From contig NC_133472.1 of the NCBI RefSeq assembly GCF_025370935.1, forward strand, positions 45,595,431 through 45,659,430: a stretch of 64,000 bases of DNA, read 5' to 3'. Below the pieces are notes generated by a model that saw only the letters and a program-made list of their open reading frames with translations, was not told where the DNA came from and searched no databases. Source of the DNA: Choristoneura fumiferana. Its lineage: Eukaryota; Arthropoda; Insecta; Lepidoptera; Tortricidae. A program made the translations under genes and the position numbers. Below are positions 52,635-63,388 of the stretch, piece after piece. Every line of letters begins with the position of its first letter. The first letter of the stretch is position 1.

Positions 52635-52894
52635 ACCTTTAACTGATTTTGACCAATTTCTAATGCGTTTGTCAATTAAAGCAGAATTTTTACGTTTTAC
52701 TTTTTAACCTCCGACCGAAAAAGAGGGGTATTATAACGTTTCTGACGCCAATATCTTGACATTATTTTGGTTTTTTTTTTCAATATAATTATTACCAACC
52801 TCTGTTTATGCTGATAGTACGGGAAAAGGGAAATTTTCAAGTATAGAATGCCTATAAACACAATACCACTGCATATCCAATTCCTAGCTCTCGG
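52635..52894. other. unassigned spacer with a CCCCCGACGC repeat head
   Basis: TTTTTAACCTCCGACCGAAA and GAGGGGTATTATAACGTTTC at 52703-52745 are the repeat's 5' part. Confidence 0.5.
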
Positions 52895-53088
52895 TAATCC
52901 ATACTAATATTATAAATGCGAAAGTGTGTGTGTTTGTATGTTTGTCCGTCTTTCACGTCGAAACGAAGCGACGGATCGACGTGATTTTTGGCATATAGAT
53001 AGTTTATGGGCCAGAGGAGAGTGAAATAGGCTTTTATCCCGGAAAAATGCACCGTTCCCGAGGGAACAGCCGCGGGCAAAAGCTAGTT
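52895..53088 (+). repeat. Lep1/Helitron-like repeat, complete
   Basis: ACTAATATTATAAATGCGAA to GCCGCGGGCAAAAGCTAGTT, with GTTCCCGAGGGAACAGCCG. About 190 bases; inverse of 39215-39412 and 60060-60257. Confidence 0.85.
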
Positions 53089-53262
53089 TATCTATAACCT
53101 CTTTGCTAAAAGTACTAGGCTAGCAGATCTCAACAGCAGTATAATTTCTTCTAGGTGTCTATATACAGGATGTCCCACGGCTAAGCTACATGGAGGGCAA
53201 GTATCTTAAATATTGCAGATAGTTTTTTTACTGAAAGATTCCCTCTTGATTTTATAAATAAC

Positions 53263-53412
53263 TAGCCGTTGCCCGCGACTCCGACTGCGTAGTTTTTGTT
53301 TATCGCTATACCGCGGGAACTATGCAATTTTTCGGGATAAAAACTATCCAATGACCTTCCCGGGGACTTAAGCTATCTGTGTACCGAATTTCATTTATAA
53401 TATTAAGTAGGA
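53263..53412 (-). repeat. Lep1/Helitron-like repeat
   Basis: ACTAGCCGTTGCCCGCGACT, CCGCGGGAACTATGCAATTT, CATTTATAATATTAAGTAG. Confidence 0.78.
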
Positions 53413-53654
53413 TCAAAACTGAATTAGACTCGTTTGCTTGGTGGATGTTTTTATATTACGAACATGCACTTTTACATTCATACCTTCAGAAAAGTTAATA
53501 AAGTTTTTTTACCGTTTATCTAGTAAAATATGTATGATTCTTGGTTCAATTAGGGTATAATTCAAAACAAAAGAATGCAGTGTATCTTGATTTTTAATTA
53601 GTGAATACATCTGTCAGCAAATTTTTCTAGCAACAATATTGAAGATATTTTTAA
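53413..53654. other. unassigned AT-rich spacer
   Basis: Nothing recognised. Confidence 0.35.
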
Positions 53655-53800
53655 TATGAAAGGGGGAAAACGAGCAAGCGCCTCACCTTATGGAAAGCAA
53701 TCACCAGCAGTCCATTTATACCCATACCATAAAGTTGAATTACCTACGGATGTACCGCCTTTCTTTTTGGAAAAGAGTTCGTTTTGTTTAAGGTCCCCAA
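53655..53800 (-). mobile_element. Bm1-like SINE fragment
   Basis: AAAGGGGGAAAACGAGCAAG, CCTCACCTTATGGAAAGC, AATCACCAGCAGTCCATTTA. Matches 18985-19080. Confidence 0.6.
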
Positions 53801-54769
53801 ATTGTAGCGGTCCGGGTATACTCCCAATAGGGAATAATACTGAAATTTTCTGCCGACAGAGTGCAGCACTAGCACAAACCGTAAACTGCTCTTTGAGTAT
53901 CTTAAATGTCCGTATCGATGTAAATATCATGTTATTTTCTTACTAATAAATATGTCATGAATTCTTCTTTCTATAGACACTCTTTGGTCATGATCCTTCA
54001 TGGCGACAAAATAACAGAGAACTGGCGTTGACATGGCGGCTGGCGCTAGTGTCGCCCCCTGCGCAGAGCTTCGCGTAATAATCCCTCCTATGTCTCACAG
54101 CCATAAGACATCCTGTGCGTCTGCTCGGTTCAGCGCTCAGCTCGCTCGTGCCACTTGACGGGGTTTTATTCCCGGCGTCATTAAACCCGGAAGGGCGGCT
54201 AAGATAAAAGATTTTCTTCGTTCTTTTGATGTCTAGCTTCATGCCTAACTTTTCCTTAGCTTTATGACCTGATTTTTACTTCGCGCTTAGTCTTAACAGT
54301 CAGGTCAGGCATTTGAACTGAAATTCCGAGATTTTGCAAAAAAAAACAGCGGGAATTCTCGGTTATGGAACATCTATTTCTCTAAAAGTGGTCAATTTTT
54401 AATTGTGTGTGTTAAATATGTACAAAACCTTGTGGTAGGTGATAAAAAGTCAGATAATCTTTGTTGTTGGATCCAATAGAAGGTTTGAATGTAATTACAA
54501 AATAACGATTTTTCCTCACAAGATTTCTTGACGTTTTCCTCACGTCAAGAAAGATGTTTGTAGTAGTTTATGTTTTATGATCTCGTCCTTAGTGTTAATA
54601 ATTTCTTGACAAACTGATTTCTTTTCAATTTCATGACGGGACAATTTTTTGAGAAATACTCTCTTATAAAAAGAAATTCGCCTTATTTCTTGTCTCTAAT
54701 CCTAACGGTTGAAATTTTGGAATCTTATCCCGAAGCCGTAGCAATTTTGAGATAAAAAGTAGCTTTAGG
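53801..54769. other. unassigned stretch
   Basis: 54020-54200 is more GC-rich and single-copy here. No coding frame with a domain. Confidence 0.35.
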
Positions 54770-54856
54770 TGGTAGATTTTTTTTTGACATTCATAAGTGC
54801 TTGTTATAGCCTAAATTGAATAAAGATATTTTGACTTTGACTTTGACTTTCAGTTT
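54770..54856 (+). mobile_element. LINE B 3' tip
   Basis: TTGACATTCATAAGTGCTTG, ATTGAATAAAGATATTTTGA, then (CTTTGA)n. Confidence 0.85.
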
Positions 54857-54962
54857 ACGTAAGGGATTTAAATGTTTCGGTTGGTTAGTTGGGCTCCCCG
54901 GTGGTCTACGAGTATTAGTAATCCTGCGCATCGACTCTAAAATCTTTTTTGTTATATAAAAA
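54857..54962. other. short unassigned spacer
   Basis: Nothing recognised. Confidence 0.3.
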
Positions 54963-55112
54963 AACTTAGAGGTTGATTCACCACCCATTGATTAATTTTA
55001 TTTGACGGATAAATGTGATGCCGTCTCCGTATATTCGAACAAAATAAACAAAGACGGCATCACATTTATCCGTCAAATAAATGTAATCAATTGATGGTGA
55101 AACAGGGACAGT
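54963..55112. mobile_element. foldback MITE A, copy 2
   Basis: GATTCACCACCCATTGATTA and CAATTGATGGTGAAACAGGG ends, GACGGATAAATGTGATGCCG and its complement inside. Confidence 0.85.
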
Positions 55113-55127
55113 ATGTTGTGACCAAGT

Positions 55128-55240
55128 ATATTGTGACCAAACTCCTCCGAAACGGCTGGACCGATTTTTATGTTTTTTTTTTGTGTATAGGCCGTATACT
55201 ATTTTTCATACTTCTACGCGGGTAACAGCTAGTCGTTATA
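55128..55240 (+). repeat. Lep1-like short repeat
   Basis: GACCAAACTCCTCCGAAACG, GCTGGACCGATTTTTATG and TACGCGGGTAACAGCTAGTC. Inverted copy at 56303-56460. Confidence 0.65.
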
Positions 55241-56214
55241 TGAAATTCACTTTAGTCATTCCTATATTTTCATATCATCTGTTCTACATATTCACCGTGG
55301 TGCAAAAGAAATTTGCAGGATTAAATACTATCATATGTTGGTGAACTGGTATTTAGTTTCCCACTAACAACAGTTTTAGTATGTTGCGTGTTTGATTATA
55401 ATAATAGATTTCGACCTCTTCAACTATAATTGTAGTCCAGTGAACGTGGTAGTGAACACTCAGAAAAATTAAAATCGGCCTTGAATAATTTTGGTGCAAA
55501 GTTAACGTATCCTAACTTAATAGCTTAACTTAAAATATAAAAATACAGATAAAAAATACAATAATAGGTCGGCTCTGCAATGTAATGTACAATATCGAAA
55601 TTGGTTGGTGTGTAATCGGTTAAAATTACTGAACTTAATTTCCTTCATTACTTTAAACATTTATTAATTACATCCTTATACTTAAGGATTGTACTCACGT
55701 ATGAATAGTCGCAGTATGCCAGACGTGTCAGTTTACGATACTTAGGTTTTCTGTTTGAGTTCTTTTCAACAGCGTATTCTAAACGTGTCAGACATACCTC
55801 GTCTATTAACACATGAGTTTTTTATTATTACTCACAATAATAAAAAAGTTTAAAACTATTTGTTATAAATATTTAAAATCGTCACAAAAATCATTTACAT
55901 AAATATTCCGTTTCCACATGGAACAGGCTGAAAAACAGAATTTTGGAGTTATTCAATTCTCACCTCAATAGTTGTCAAAGCAAAATTCATTTATTTTATG
56001 ATTTTGGTTTTTATAATAAAAGTAACCATTAGACTGATTGCTGTAATGTTACGCAACTTATTTTAGTTACACATCAAATTACATCTAAAATTATTAAAAT
56101 TGATAAAGGTGTGTAACTTAGTGAAAGTAGGTACCTAGTTAATTTAAAAAATATTGTATGCCACAAAATGTCTATTTGCGCTGGTTCGATTTTACCTAAA
56201 ATACCTAATTGTAA
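55241..56214. other. unassigned AT-rich stretch
   Basis: No gene or repeat identified over nearly 1 kb. Confidence 0.4.
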
Positions 56215-56302
56215 CAACTATCTGTGATGTACCCACAATCTACAATAATAAAATATTTGATTGATTTGACTGATTGTGTACCAAATTTCAACTTAAAACT
56301 AT
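56215..56302 (+). mobile_element. LINE-like 3' tail
   Basis: TCTGTGATGTACCCACAATC, AATAATAAAATATTTGATTG then (ATTTGATTG)-type repeats. Confidence 0.5.
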
Positions 56303-56460
56303 ACTAGCCGTTGCCTGCGACTCTGTCGGCGTAAAAGTGTGAAAAATACGTCCGTCGTTAATAGGTACGTCCTATTCTCAGACCTACCAAAAATATACAC
56401 AAAAAAAAACATAAAAATCGATCAAACCATTTTGGAGGAGTTTGATCACAAACAGTGTGA
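56303..56460 (-). repeat. Lep1-like short repeat, inverted
   Basis: ACTAGCCGTTGCCTGCGACT, AAAAATCGATCAAACCATTT, GGAGGAGTTTGATCAC. Confidence 0.65.
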
Positions 56461-56499
56461 CACGAGAATTTTATATATTACAAAGATATATATGCCTTA

Positions 56500-56605
56500 T
56501 GAAAACAGTGACTAATGAATGTCAAAAACCTACCATCCCAGTACAGACAAAGCTCTGATGAGAAGAATTCGTCTAGAAACTCAACGTGGTATATAAAAAA
56601 ATACA
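56500..56605 (-). mobile_element. LINE B 3' end, diverged
   Basis: GAATGTCAAAAACCTACCAT, TCTGATGAGAAGAATTCG, AGAAACTCAACGTGG. Confidence 0.65.
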
Positions 56606-57284
56606 ATGTTATGTCTACAGATTATGGAAAGGTATTTACTAACCAAAACTAAAGGATACAAATAATAAAAACCTAGGTACTTAAAAACTTAATACTAAAC
56701 TAAATCTAAGTAATAAGTCCCCTACCACAATACCCAACAGGTAGTGTTATTTAATGTTCATGTTTTTTTGAGGCAAGAAATTAAAAAAAAAATTTAATAA
56801 ATACCACACAATATATTGATAATTGGCAAAAGATTGTTTTTTTTTAATCTCATGCGTCTGGACTATTGATCAGCATGCGTAGTAAGTCCATAAGGGCCGT
56901 GCTATTTTAGGACGTTATCGCTTTCAGGTGTACATTATACTATAAACTATAAACATGAAAAATAATGCGATGAGTGATATACTACCCCACCCGTTTATAA
57001 TCTTGCTACTGATATAGTCAATGCGAAAATCAGTGATTACAACGCATGCATGTTTTTCACACCACGCTGAACCATTTGGGCGATTTTGGATGAAGTTTAG
57101 CGAAACTTTACCGAACAATAACCCTCCTTCGGGCAGTCGGGTAAAAAGGCGTGACGTTTACGTATTTGCGTATTTTAAGCAGCGGTATGGAGATCACGCA
57201 ATAAAAACGGTGCGCATACGATGCGTCACTGCGATTCCGTGCCGTCATAGTTTTTTTTAAGCGGCGGTGTTTTATTGATTTATT
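56606..57284. other. unassigned stretch
   Basis: 57020-57245 is less AT-rich with a 79-codon frame but no domain. Nothing called. Confidence 0.35.
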
Positions 57285-57500
57285 TAATTGTTTTTCAGTT
57301 TAATTTATATTAAAAATTATTAAAAAAAACATGTAGAAACTTTTTCGTTTGTGGCTGTTGACATCTGATTACCTTGGTCTTAGACGAAGATTTCACTTTA
57401 TGCATTAAAACATAAAAAAAAAACATTTTATGTCGCCGATCCAGCATAAACACACACTTTACAAGCATAAGAACTGAAAAGATATTAGACTTTGGAAATC
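57285..57500 (-). repeat. repeat P, inverted copy
   Basis: CATGTAGAAACTTTTTCG, ATTACCTTGGTCTTAGACGA and GATCCAGCATAAACAC match the complement of 35020-35210. Confidence 0.65.
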
Positions 57501-57949
57501 GAATAAGTACTAATGCGAACGTGTGAACCCAGCCTTACTCATTCAGAATTGACCATGCTTCATACGTTGTTTATGTTTATCTATATCACATGAAATCTGT
57601 ATTTCAGTGGCTACTAAATAATTCAGCGACTAATTTACGTTCAGCGTAATTTTGCGTAAAATAGGGTATGATGATGTATGGCCCGATTATTGGTGGGATT
57701 ATGTTTACGTTACGCCGCGCCCTGGAGGGGAATGCGTGTAAAATGTGAACGCGACCCGCCAAAAAATAACCTAGCGGTTCTTTGAACTATTGAGTTATTA
57801 CAAAAACCAACCACTTCAAAGTTTTAGCGTCATGGGCAAACAGACCTTCAGCGGCCACTGGCCCATACCGGCTAGTGATCGTTTGGTATAATGTTTTTTC
57901 TCTGAATCCAATCATTGTTTAGAATTGTTATAAAACAAACCTAACCTAT
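57501..57949. other. unassigned stretch
   Basis: 57600-57740 appears single-copy (TACGTTCAGCGTAATTTTGC). Nothing called. Confidence 0.35.
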
Positions 57950-58333
57950 GAGCTAAAAGAATTTCCTTGCTCACCCGCGACCTTACGATAGCTAAGCTTA
58001 TGCAAAATATGCGTGTTCATGCAGTTCCTCCACCTCCAGACTCTAGACTCTCTATACTCTGTAGACTCTAACAACTGGTAGCATGGTGTACGGTTGTGTC
58101 ACTCTGAAGATGAGCTCTGGTTGAGTTCGAAACGCGTCAGTGTAGTGTGGTGGTGGTGATAGATGGGTTTGTGTGATTTGTGTGTGTTCTTACAGTGCGG
58201 AGGTGGAGGAACTGCATGAACACGCATATCTTGCATAAGCTTAGCTGTCTTAAGGTCGCGGGTGAGCAAGGAAATTCTTTTAGTTCACTGATATGGACCT
58301 CCGCAAAGTAACGCCTGATCCAATAAATTATTT
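57950..58333 (+). mobile_element. Penelope-like composite with inverted segment, copy 2
   Basis: 57950-58038 is the inverted complement of 58199-58290 (GGAGGTGGAGGAACTGCATG, AAGGTCGCGGGTGAGC). Between them lies the hammerhead-like core. The unit is flanked by AAACCTAACCTAT (57937-57949) and AAACCTAACCTAACCTAT (58334-58351). Inverted partial copies and terminal repeats are typical of Penelope-like insertions. Confidence 0.6.
58100..58142 (+). ncRNA. hammerhead ribozyme-like motif, copy 2
   Basis: Core CTGAAGA 58104-58110; stem II GAGCTC (58112-58117) with GAGTTC (58123-58128), loop TGGTT; GAAA 58129-58132; A-C/G-T stem III with a 2-nt GC loop; GTC 58136-58138. Stem I is CACT (58100-58103) with AGTG (58139-58142), four Watson-Crick pairs. 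ACGCGT is self-complementary, so two molecules could share stem III. Confidence 0.65.
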
Positions 58334-58915
58334 AAACCTAACCTAACCTATAGTTTTCTATAGGTTGATTATTTAAAAAAATCTGAAAATTATAAGGTTT
58401 CAGTGGGAAAAAATTATGATAAACGATGATTCGGACAAAAATTACTGTATGACTAGCGACAAGTATGTGAAACTTATGCGAACTTTGAGACAGATCATCA
58501 CTAAGTACATATTGAGATTTCCCTTTTTAATTTCGAAACATAATCATCTTTTATGCGGGTTACAATTAAATTACTGTTGAAAAACTTTCACCAAGTAACA
58601 GTAGGACTACACTATAAAATTATCCTTAGCAGCTCATGGACCAAGTTCCATACAATTCAGCCCTTTCTCTAAGCGAAACGTTTTTGTAATGATACGGCAA
58701 TGTGTATGAAATATTCTGAATTCATTTCGTTTATAAATTCATATACCCTGTATAACGAATTTAGTGTCTAAATACACTATGTCGAAATTACGCTTCTAAG
58801 TTTGGCTGCTTTTACGTCCCGACGTATTCGGCGATATGACCGTAAGTACAACGCGACAGTAATCGGCGTAATAACGCGCGCCTACATTATTTCAGTTACG
58901 AGCAACACGCTATAG
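58334..58915. other. unassigned stretch
   Basis: Starts with three CCTAA units, then AT-rich. No gene. Confidence 0.4.
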
Positions 58916-59349
58916 AATAGTACATTGTGTCTTAAGGGCGGTAAACAAGGAATTACGAACAAGAGTCTATTAGAAGCCCGAAGTCGAAGACTGAGGGCTT
59001 TAATGAGTCGATGTTCGTAATTCTAGTACCGCCCGTGCGACATACAATGTTTTTCATCACATTTGCAAGTAAAATTTTATATTTGTAAAAGAGGATAATT
59101 GTTCCAAATATAGGCGATATCTTAGGCTGTGATCTTGGCAGCGTCGCCCTCTACCTCCCCCTCCCTCCGCATGCGCCGCAACGTGCGTGTGCATGTGGTC
59201 CTGCAGCAGCGCGCGCAGCGCCATCAGTACGGCACTGACTCATTTACCGACCTCGGCTTCATGACAAGCACATTAAGGTCGACAGTAATGGGGGTTGCAA
59301 CCAAGGTAGCCTGCATGTTACGACACTGTTACGAGCAAGTGTGATGAAA
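58916..59349 (-). repeat. repeat N (captured-exon family), copy 3, inverted
   Basis: AATAGTACATTGTGTCTTAA opens it and CGAGCAAGTGTGATGAAA closes it. Shorter than the others because one of the two CATGAAGCC-type units is missing. Confidence 0.8.
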
Positions 59350-59705
59350 TTACGTTAAGTTTTAGCATGACCAGCAGCGGAAGTAATGTTAACGCCCGAC
59401 AGAAGTTCGGTCGTAAGTACGCAAATGTGACCAAGGATCGTAAAATGGCAGCAAAATCGATTGAAATGACGTACGACAGTAAAAATTTATGACCAACCCT
59501 AGCACTTCAATGCCGGTGAGTGCCAGTGCAATTCCGAGTCGCTTCTGCTCTGAACCGTCTTGCTCGCTCGCTTCGCTCTCCATACCGTCCATCATTATTC
59601 TAAATGTTGTTATAGATTTTAATCATTATATGAATAACCGAATATTCAGAATGAAATTATTTAATATAAGCATTTTGTTGTTACAACTAATTAATATTAT
59701 ATTAT
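59350..59705. other. unassigned stretch
   Basis: No gene or repeat identified. Confidence 0.35.
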
Positions 59706-59905
59706 TTAACCTCCTGAGTCCTGACTTTTTTTTTAAACCTAGACGTGGTTGACCTACTTTGATATTTTGGATATTATTTCAAATTCTTAGAATTCTTTAT
59801 TCAATGAACAAATTTGTACTTTATAAAGGACATTTGGCCGTTATTCTTAGTGCTAATTGGTCCTTTATAAAGTACGCGGGGCTCAGGACTTCAGGAGGTT
59901 TTAAA
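59706..59905. mobile_element. MITE V
   Basis: TTAACCTCCTGAGTCCTGA at the left, CTCAGGACTTCAGGAGGTTT at the right. Second internal inverted pair: TACTTTATAAAGGAC with GTCCTTTATAAAGTA-like sequence. TTTAA on both sides. Confidence 0.75.
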
Positions 59906-60059
59906 GCTTACGGTCAGTAAAAATATGAAATCCGTTTTTATGCCAAATTAATATTGTGATTTTTGAACGTAATAAAATGAAATTATGCTAATAGTCTGTA
60001 TGATGATTGATGATTGAACGGCACCCAAATAATATTGTATGTAGTCCGTCAGTTAGACT
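59906..60059. other. short unassigned spacer
   Basis: Nothing recognised. Confidence 0.3.
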
Positions 60060-60257
60060 ATACTAGCTTTTGACCGCGCCTTCGCCCGCGTGGTATTCGG
60101 TTATCGCGCGCTGTTCTCTCGGAAACTGTGCATTTTCCGGGATAAAAAGTGGCCTATGTCACTCTCTGGCCCATAAACTATCTCGTCGCTCCGTTTCGAC
60201 GTGAAGGACGGACAAAGATACAAACACACACTTTCGCATTTATAATATTACTATGGA
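60060..60257 (-). repeat. Lep1/Helitron-like repeat, complete
   Basis: ACTAGCTTTTGACCGCGCCT, TTCCGGGATAAAAAGTGGCC, GTCGCTCCGTTTCGACGTGA, TTCGCATTTATAATATTACT. Confidence 0.82.
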
Positions 60258-60574
60258 TGTGCATATTTAGGTGTGACGTCACAAGGAAACTTAACCGGCT
60301 ACGTCCATAATGTTTTTGTTTAACTGACAAAAGAAAAAATACGTCTTCAATATTTTTTTAATCTCAATGAGGGATTAATCATATGTTTTAGGAATTTAGC
60401 TTATTTTTATTAGACCTGCTACCTGCTGCGAAATTCCACCATCGCACCTCTCACCGAAAATCTAAATTTCATCAATGTCTTGATGGACGGCGATCTACCA
60501 CTGTGTGTTTCCTTCGGCACTTCCTGCCACGTGTGTACAGTGAAATCGTGCAATAGGATCAACTTCCGTCAGCA
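60258..60574. other. unassigned stretch
   Basis: No gene or repeat identified. Confidence 0.35.
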
Positions 60575-61260
60575 GGGGGCCTACCACGCTCTCTTAATAC
60601 GATTCAGTTTAGGCTCTAAACTGAACTGCATCGCTATTTCGTACCACGACGTTACTTTTGCGATTCAGTTCAAGCACGGTTCAGCGACAGCGCTCACTTC
60701 AAGCGGTTTTCGTACCATGGCGCTTAACTTAACTTGAGTGGGAATTTAATCGCTTCAGTGTCAAATTTAGTCATTCAGTATAAGTTACTCATTCTGTCTA
60801 TTCTTTTGGAATTTTAAGTGTTTTACTTGGAATATTTTTAAATTTCAAGAACTTTTAAACTTTTATTCAAGTTTTATAACTTTTCATAGGACATTGTGCT
60901 TAAAACTAATTTTTCAGTGAGAAAAGAGGCTCGTGGATTAGTGACAGCGTAAAATTTTTATTTGGAATCAACACAACGGTAGCTAAGAACACGAAATGAC
61001 AGAGTTATGGTTTTCCAAAATAAAGAGGTAGGATACTAAAGTATACAATATTTGGTTTGCATATAGCGGCATCCCTTTCGCGACTTAGCGTTTCAGTTTC
61101 GGATCAGAGACAATATCGGTCTTTCATTCACTTGTAAACCATTGAGACTCAGCTCTGAGAAATAAACGTCGTGGTACCAATTTCGACGATTCAGTTTAGG
61201 TGCCTAAATTGAACTGCTCTGCGTTTGGATCGTTTATGAAATGATCATGGTAGGCCGCCA
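60575..61260. mobile_element. TIR element W
   Basis: CAGGGGGCCTACCACG at the left; CATGGTAGGCCGCCAG at the right, 12 of 16 matching inverted. Both ends continue with CGATTCAGTTTAGGC / GATTCAGTTTAGGTGCC and TGAACTGC words. About 690 bases, no transposase. Possibly hAT-like from the CAG termini; target duplication not seen. Confidence 0.5.
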
Positions 61261-61294
61261 GTTGTTTCCTGACAGTTATGGCATAGGGGCTGTC

Positions 61295-61445
61295 AAGAAA
61301 AGGGCTTATACTTTCTTAAAAGGCCAGCAACGGACCAATGACCCTTTGAGTAGTTGGTACTCATGGGCAGTAATGATCGATCAGTTCCCATCAGATGACC
61401 TTTCTCGTTTTCCTCCCGCTCTTAATTAAAAAACAAAATAAAAAA
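61295..61445 (+). mobile_element. Bm1-like SINE 3' part
   Basis: TTAAAAGGCCAGCAACGGAC, CATGGGCAGTAATGATCG, TTCCCATCAGATGACC, TCTCGTTTTCCTCCCG and an A-rich end. Matches by memory the body of the Bm1-like lepidopteran SINE; head absent. Confidence 0.6.
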
Positions 61446-61802
61446 ATATTAGTGTAAATCTTTCAACGGTATTCATTCATTTACTTTTATTTATTAAATT
61501 ACTAATTATATCCACGGGCCACCAGCGGTAGACATGAGATTCTGACTTCACGCCGTCGAATACGCGCTAACCCTTAATTGCCCCCTCTGGAGGGAGCCTC
61601 GTGACTTCTGTTTGAGTTCCGTTCTTTCGCTCTGATTGCGCCGAGCCTTTTGCCGAGCGACTCCGGTGGGCTACGCTAAAGGAGACTGCTTATGTCGAAG
61701 GCTCAATTCATCCAGCTTTACAACTCCTGTGTAGCAGCCTACGTTTCCAACAGAGATGTACGAGGAATAGGTTTGTCATGAACCATTAGAATTAAGGCAT
61801 TT
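61446..61802. other. unassigned stretch
   Basis: 61540-61760 is GC-richer and single-copy here. No coding frame supported. Confidence 0.35.
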
Positions 61803-62057
61803 TTTAGGGTTCCGGAGCCTAAATGGCTAAAACGGAACCCTTATAGTTTCGACAAGTCCGTCTGTCTGTCTGTCTGTCTGTCCGTCCGTATATCACAGGC
61901 AGTATACTGGAACACTACAAGATGTATATCAATGAAATTTGGAGTACAGATGTCTTGTCAAATCCGCTGTTTAGTTTATTATTATTTAGTTTATTCAAAG
62001 CCGCTATTAGGAACCCTATCTTGGTCGTGTCCGACACGCTCTTGGCCGGTTTTTTTT
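61803..62057 (+). repeat. GGGTTCCG repeat, internally deleted copy
   Basis: TTTTTAGGGTTCCGGAGCC head and GTGTCCGACACGCTCTTGG tail with CCGGTTTTTTTTAA; about 400 bases of the middle are gone and TTATTTAGTTTATTATTATT is duplicated at the joint. Confidence 0.82.
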
Positions 62058-62082
62058 AATTTTATTTATTTATCCCTCGCAT

Positions 62083-62128
62083 AGGAATATCGTAATCTGG
62101 CGGATTTTACGATCGGCCGCCGACATAA
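62083..62128. mobile_element. lone end of the 7618-8475 TIR family
   Basis: CTGGCGGATTTTACGATCGG then CCGCCGAC, identical in layout to 8441-8468. Confidence 0.75.
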
Positions 62129-62144
62129 GCAAAACAAGGAAAGG

Positions 62145-62265
62145 ATGTGTGAAGATGACTCTCTCTTGTTAGAAAAGAGCTTTCTACACGCTCTCACTAC
62201 GCATCCTCGCACCACTCAGCTACGAGTACATTGTACATTCCTGGTGGAAACAGTCACTAATGGTC
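62145..62265. mobile_element. MITE G, degenerate copy
   Basis: GAAAAGAGCTTTCTACACGC, CGCATCCTCGCACCACTCAG, TTCCTGGTGGAAACAGTCA. Abutted by MITE S. Confidence 0.5.
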
Positions 62266-62523
62266 TAAAGGCTGACCAGGAATATAAACAACCTGACGCG
62301 AGCTTTTATATTGCAACATTCTGTGTATTGACAACGGTGTCGGTGATGTTATTTAAATGAATATCTTTGTAATCCCTCTGACTTTTTCTATGAAAAATAC
62401 TTTTATACATTGTGAATTAGTTTTTTTCCAAGGCTATTGATAATCTTCGGCATTTTGACGCACAAAAACACAAAATAACACTAAAATACCACGCGCAAAC
62501 AACGTTAAACTTTGACAGCAATA

Positions 62524-62762
62524 ATTCCCGTCCCGGGTCCCGGGTTCGATTCCCGTGTCGGGGCAGATATTTGTATGAGAAATACGAATGTTTGTTCTCG
62601 GGTCTTGGGTGTTTACTGTGTATTAAGGAAGTATGTATCTATCTATATAATTACATTTATCCGTTGCTTAGTACCCATAACACAAGCTTTGCTAAGCTTA
62701 CTTTGGAACTAGGTCAATTGGTGTGAACTGTCCCGTGATATTTATTTATTTATTTATTTAAT
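62524..62762 (+). mobile_element. SINE 1 inserted in MITE S
   Basis: Head truncated before the B-box GGGTTCGATTCCC; body and (TTTA)n tail intact. ATAATT is present on both sides (62520-, 62760-). Confidence 0.88.
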
Positions 62763-62835
62763 AATTATAGAGAGATGACATTTGAATTTAGTTTACCAGT
62801 GCAAGAAATTAGTTCTATTGGTTTTCCGCAATATT

Positions 62836-63112
62836 CTAGGTCCTTGAAGGGTGCGCTGGAGCTACACAGGGAGCTCAGCAATAGGTTAAGGGAGGCAACA
62901 GGCAACCCTCGCGCCGGCAGCTTTCTCGCGCAAAGAATCTCAATCGCAGTTCAACGCGGGAATGCTGCCTGCGTGATGGGCACCATGCCAAGAGGCCCAC
63001 CTCTCTTTTTAATTAAAGTTTAAGTTTTAGTTATTTTAATTTAATAGTAGTTTTAGTCCTATGGATATTTTGTATTTTCTTAATATTTCTTAATAAATAA
63101 ATTTTGAATATG
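62836..63112 (+). pseudogene. LINE D C-terminus and 3' end inserted in MITE S
   Basis: Frame reads KGALELHRELSNRLREATG, NPRAGSFLAQRISIAVQRG, NAACVMGTMPRG and stops at 63023. Keeps the frame that 17096-17385 lost. AATAT lies on both sides (CGCAATAT / TGAATAT). Confidence 0.82.
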
Positions 63113-63144
63113 GTGAGGTTTATTATAATTTTGGTCAGCCTTTA

Positions 63145-63288
63145 CATCCTTGCACCGCTTAGCTATAAAAATTGTACGTCTCTATGGCACTTGTCCCACC
63201 GCCGACGATACGATGCGAGAAGCGAGCAGAGCGAGTAACTAGAAACGAGTGGGCGAGCAGTGAAAAGCGAGTGTTTCGAGCACGCGGG
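63145..63288. other. remnant beyond MITE S, before the gap
   Basis: CATCCTTGCACCGCTTAGC may be the other half of the degenerate MITE G; then CGAGAAGCGAGCAGAGCGAG. The sequence is cut by the gap. Confidence 0.35.
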
Positions 63289-63388
63289 NNNNNNNNNNNN
63301 NNNNNNNNNNNNNNNNNNNNNNNNNNNNNNNNNNNNNNNNNNNNNNNNNNNNNNNNNNNNNNNNNNNNNNNNNNNNNNNNNNNNNNNN
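63289..63388. other. assembly gap (100 N)
   Basis: Exactly 100 N, the usual placeholder for a gap of unknown size. Confidence 0.99.

Larger units (their letters stand above)
62266..63144. mobile_element. MITE S, disrupted copy (host of two insertions)
   Basis: TAAAGGCTGACCAGGAATAT at the left and TTTTGGTCAGCCTTTA at the right. The interior pieces 62281-62523, 62765-62835 and 63113-63128 line up, in reverse, with 43533-43915 without gaps at the insertion points. Confidence 0.85.
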
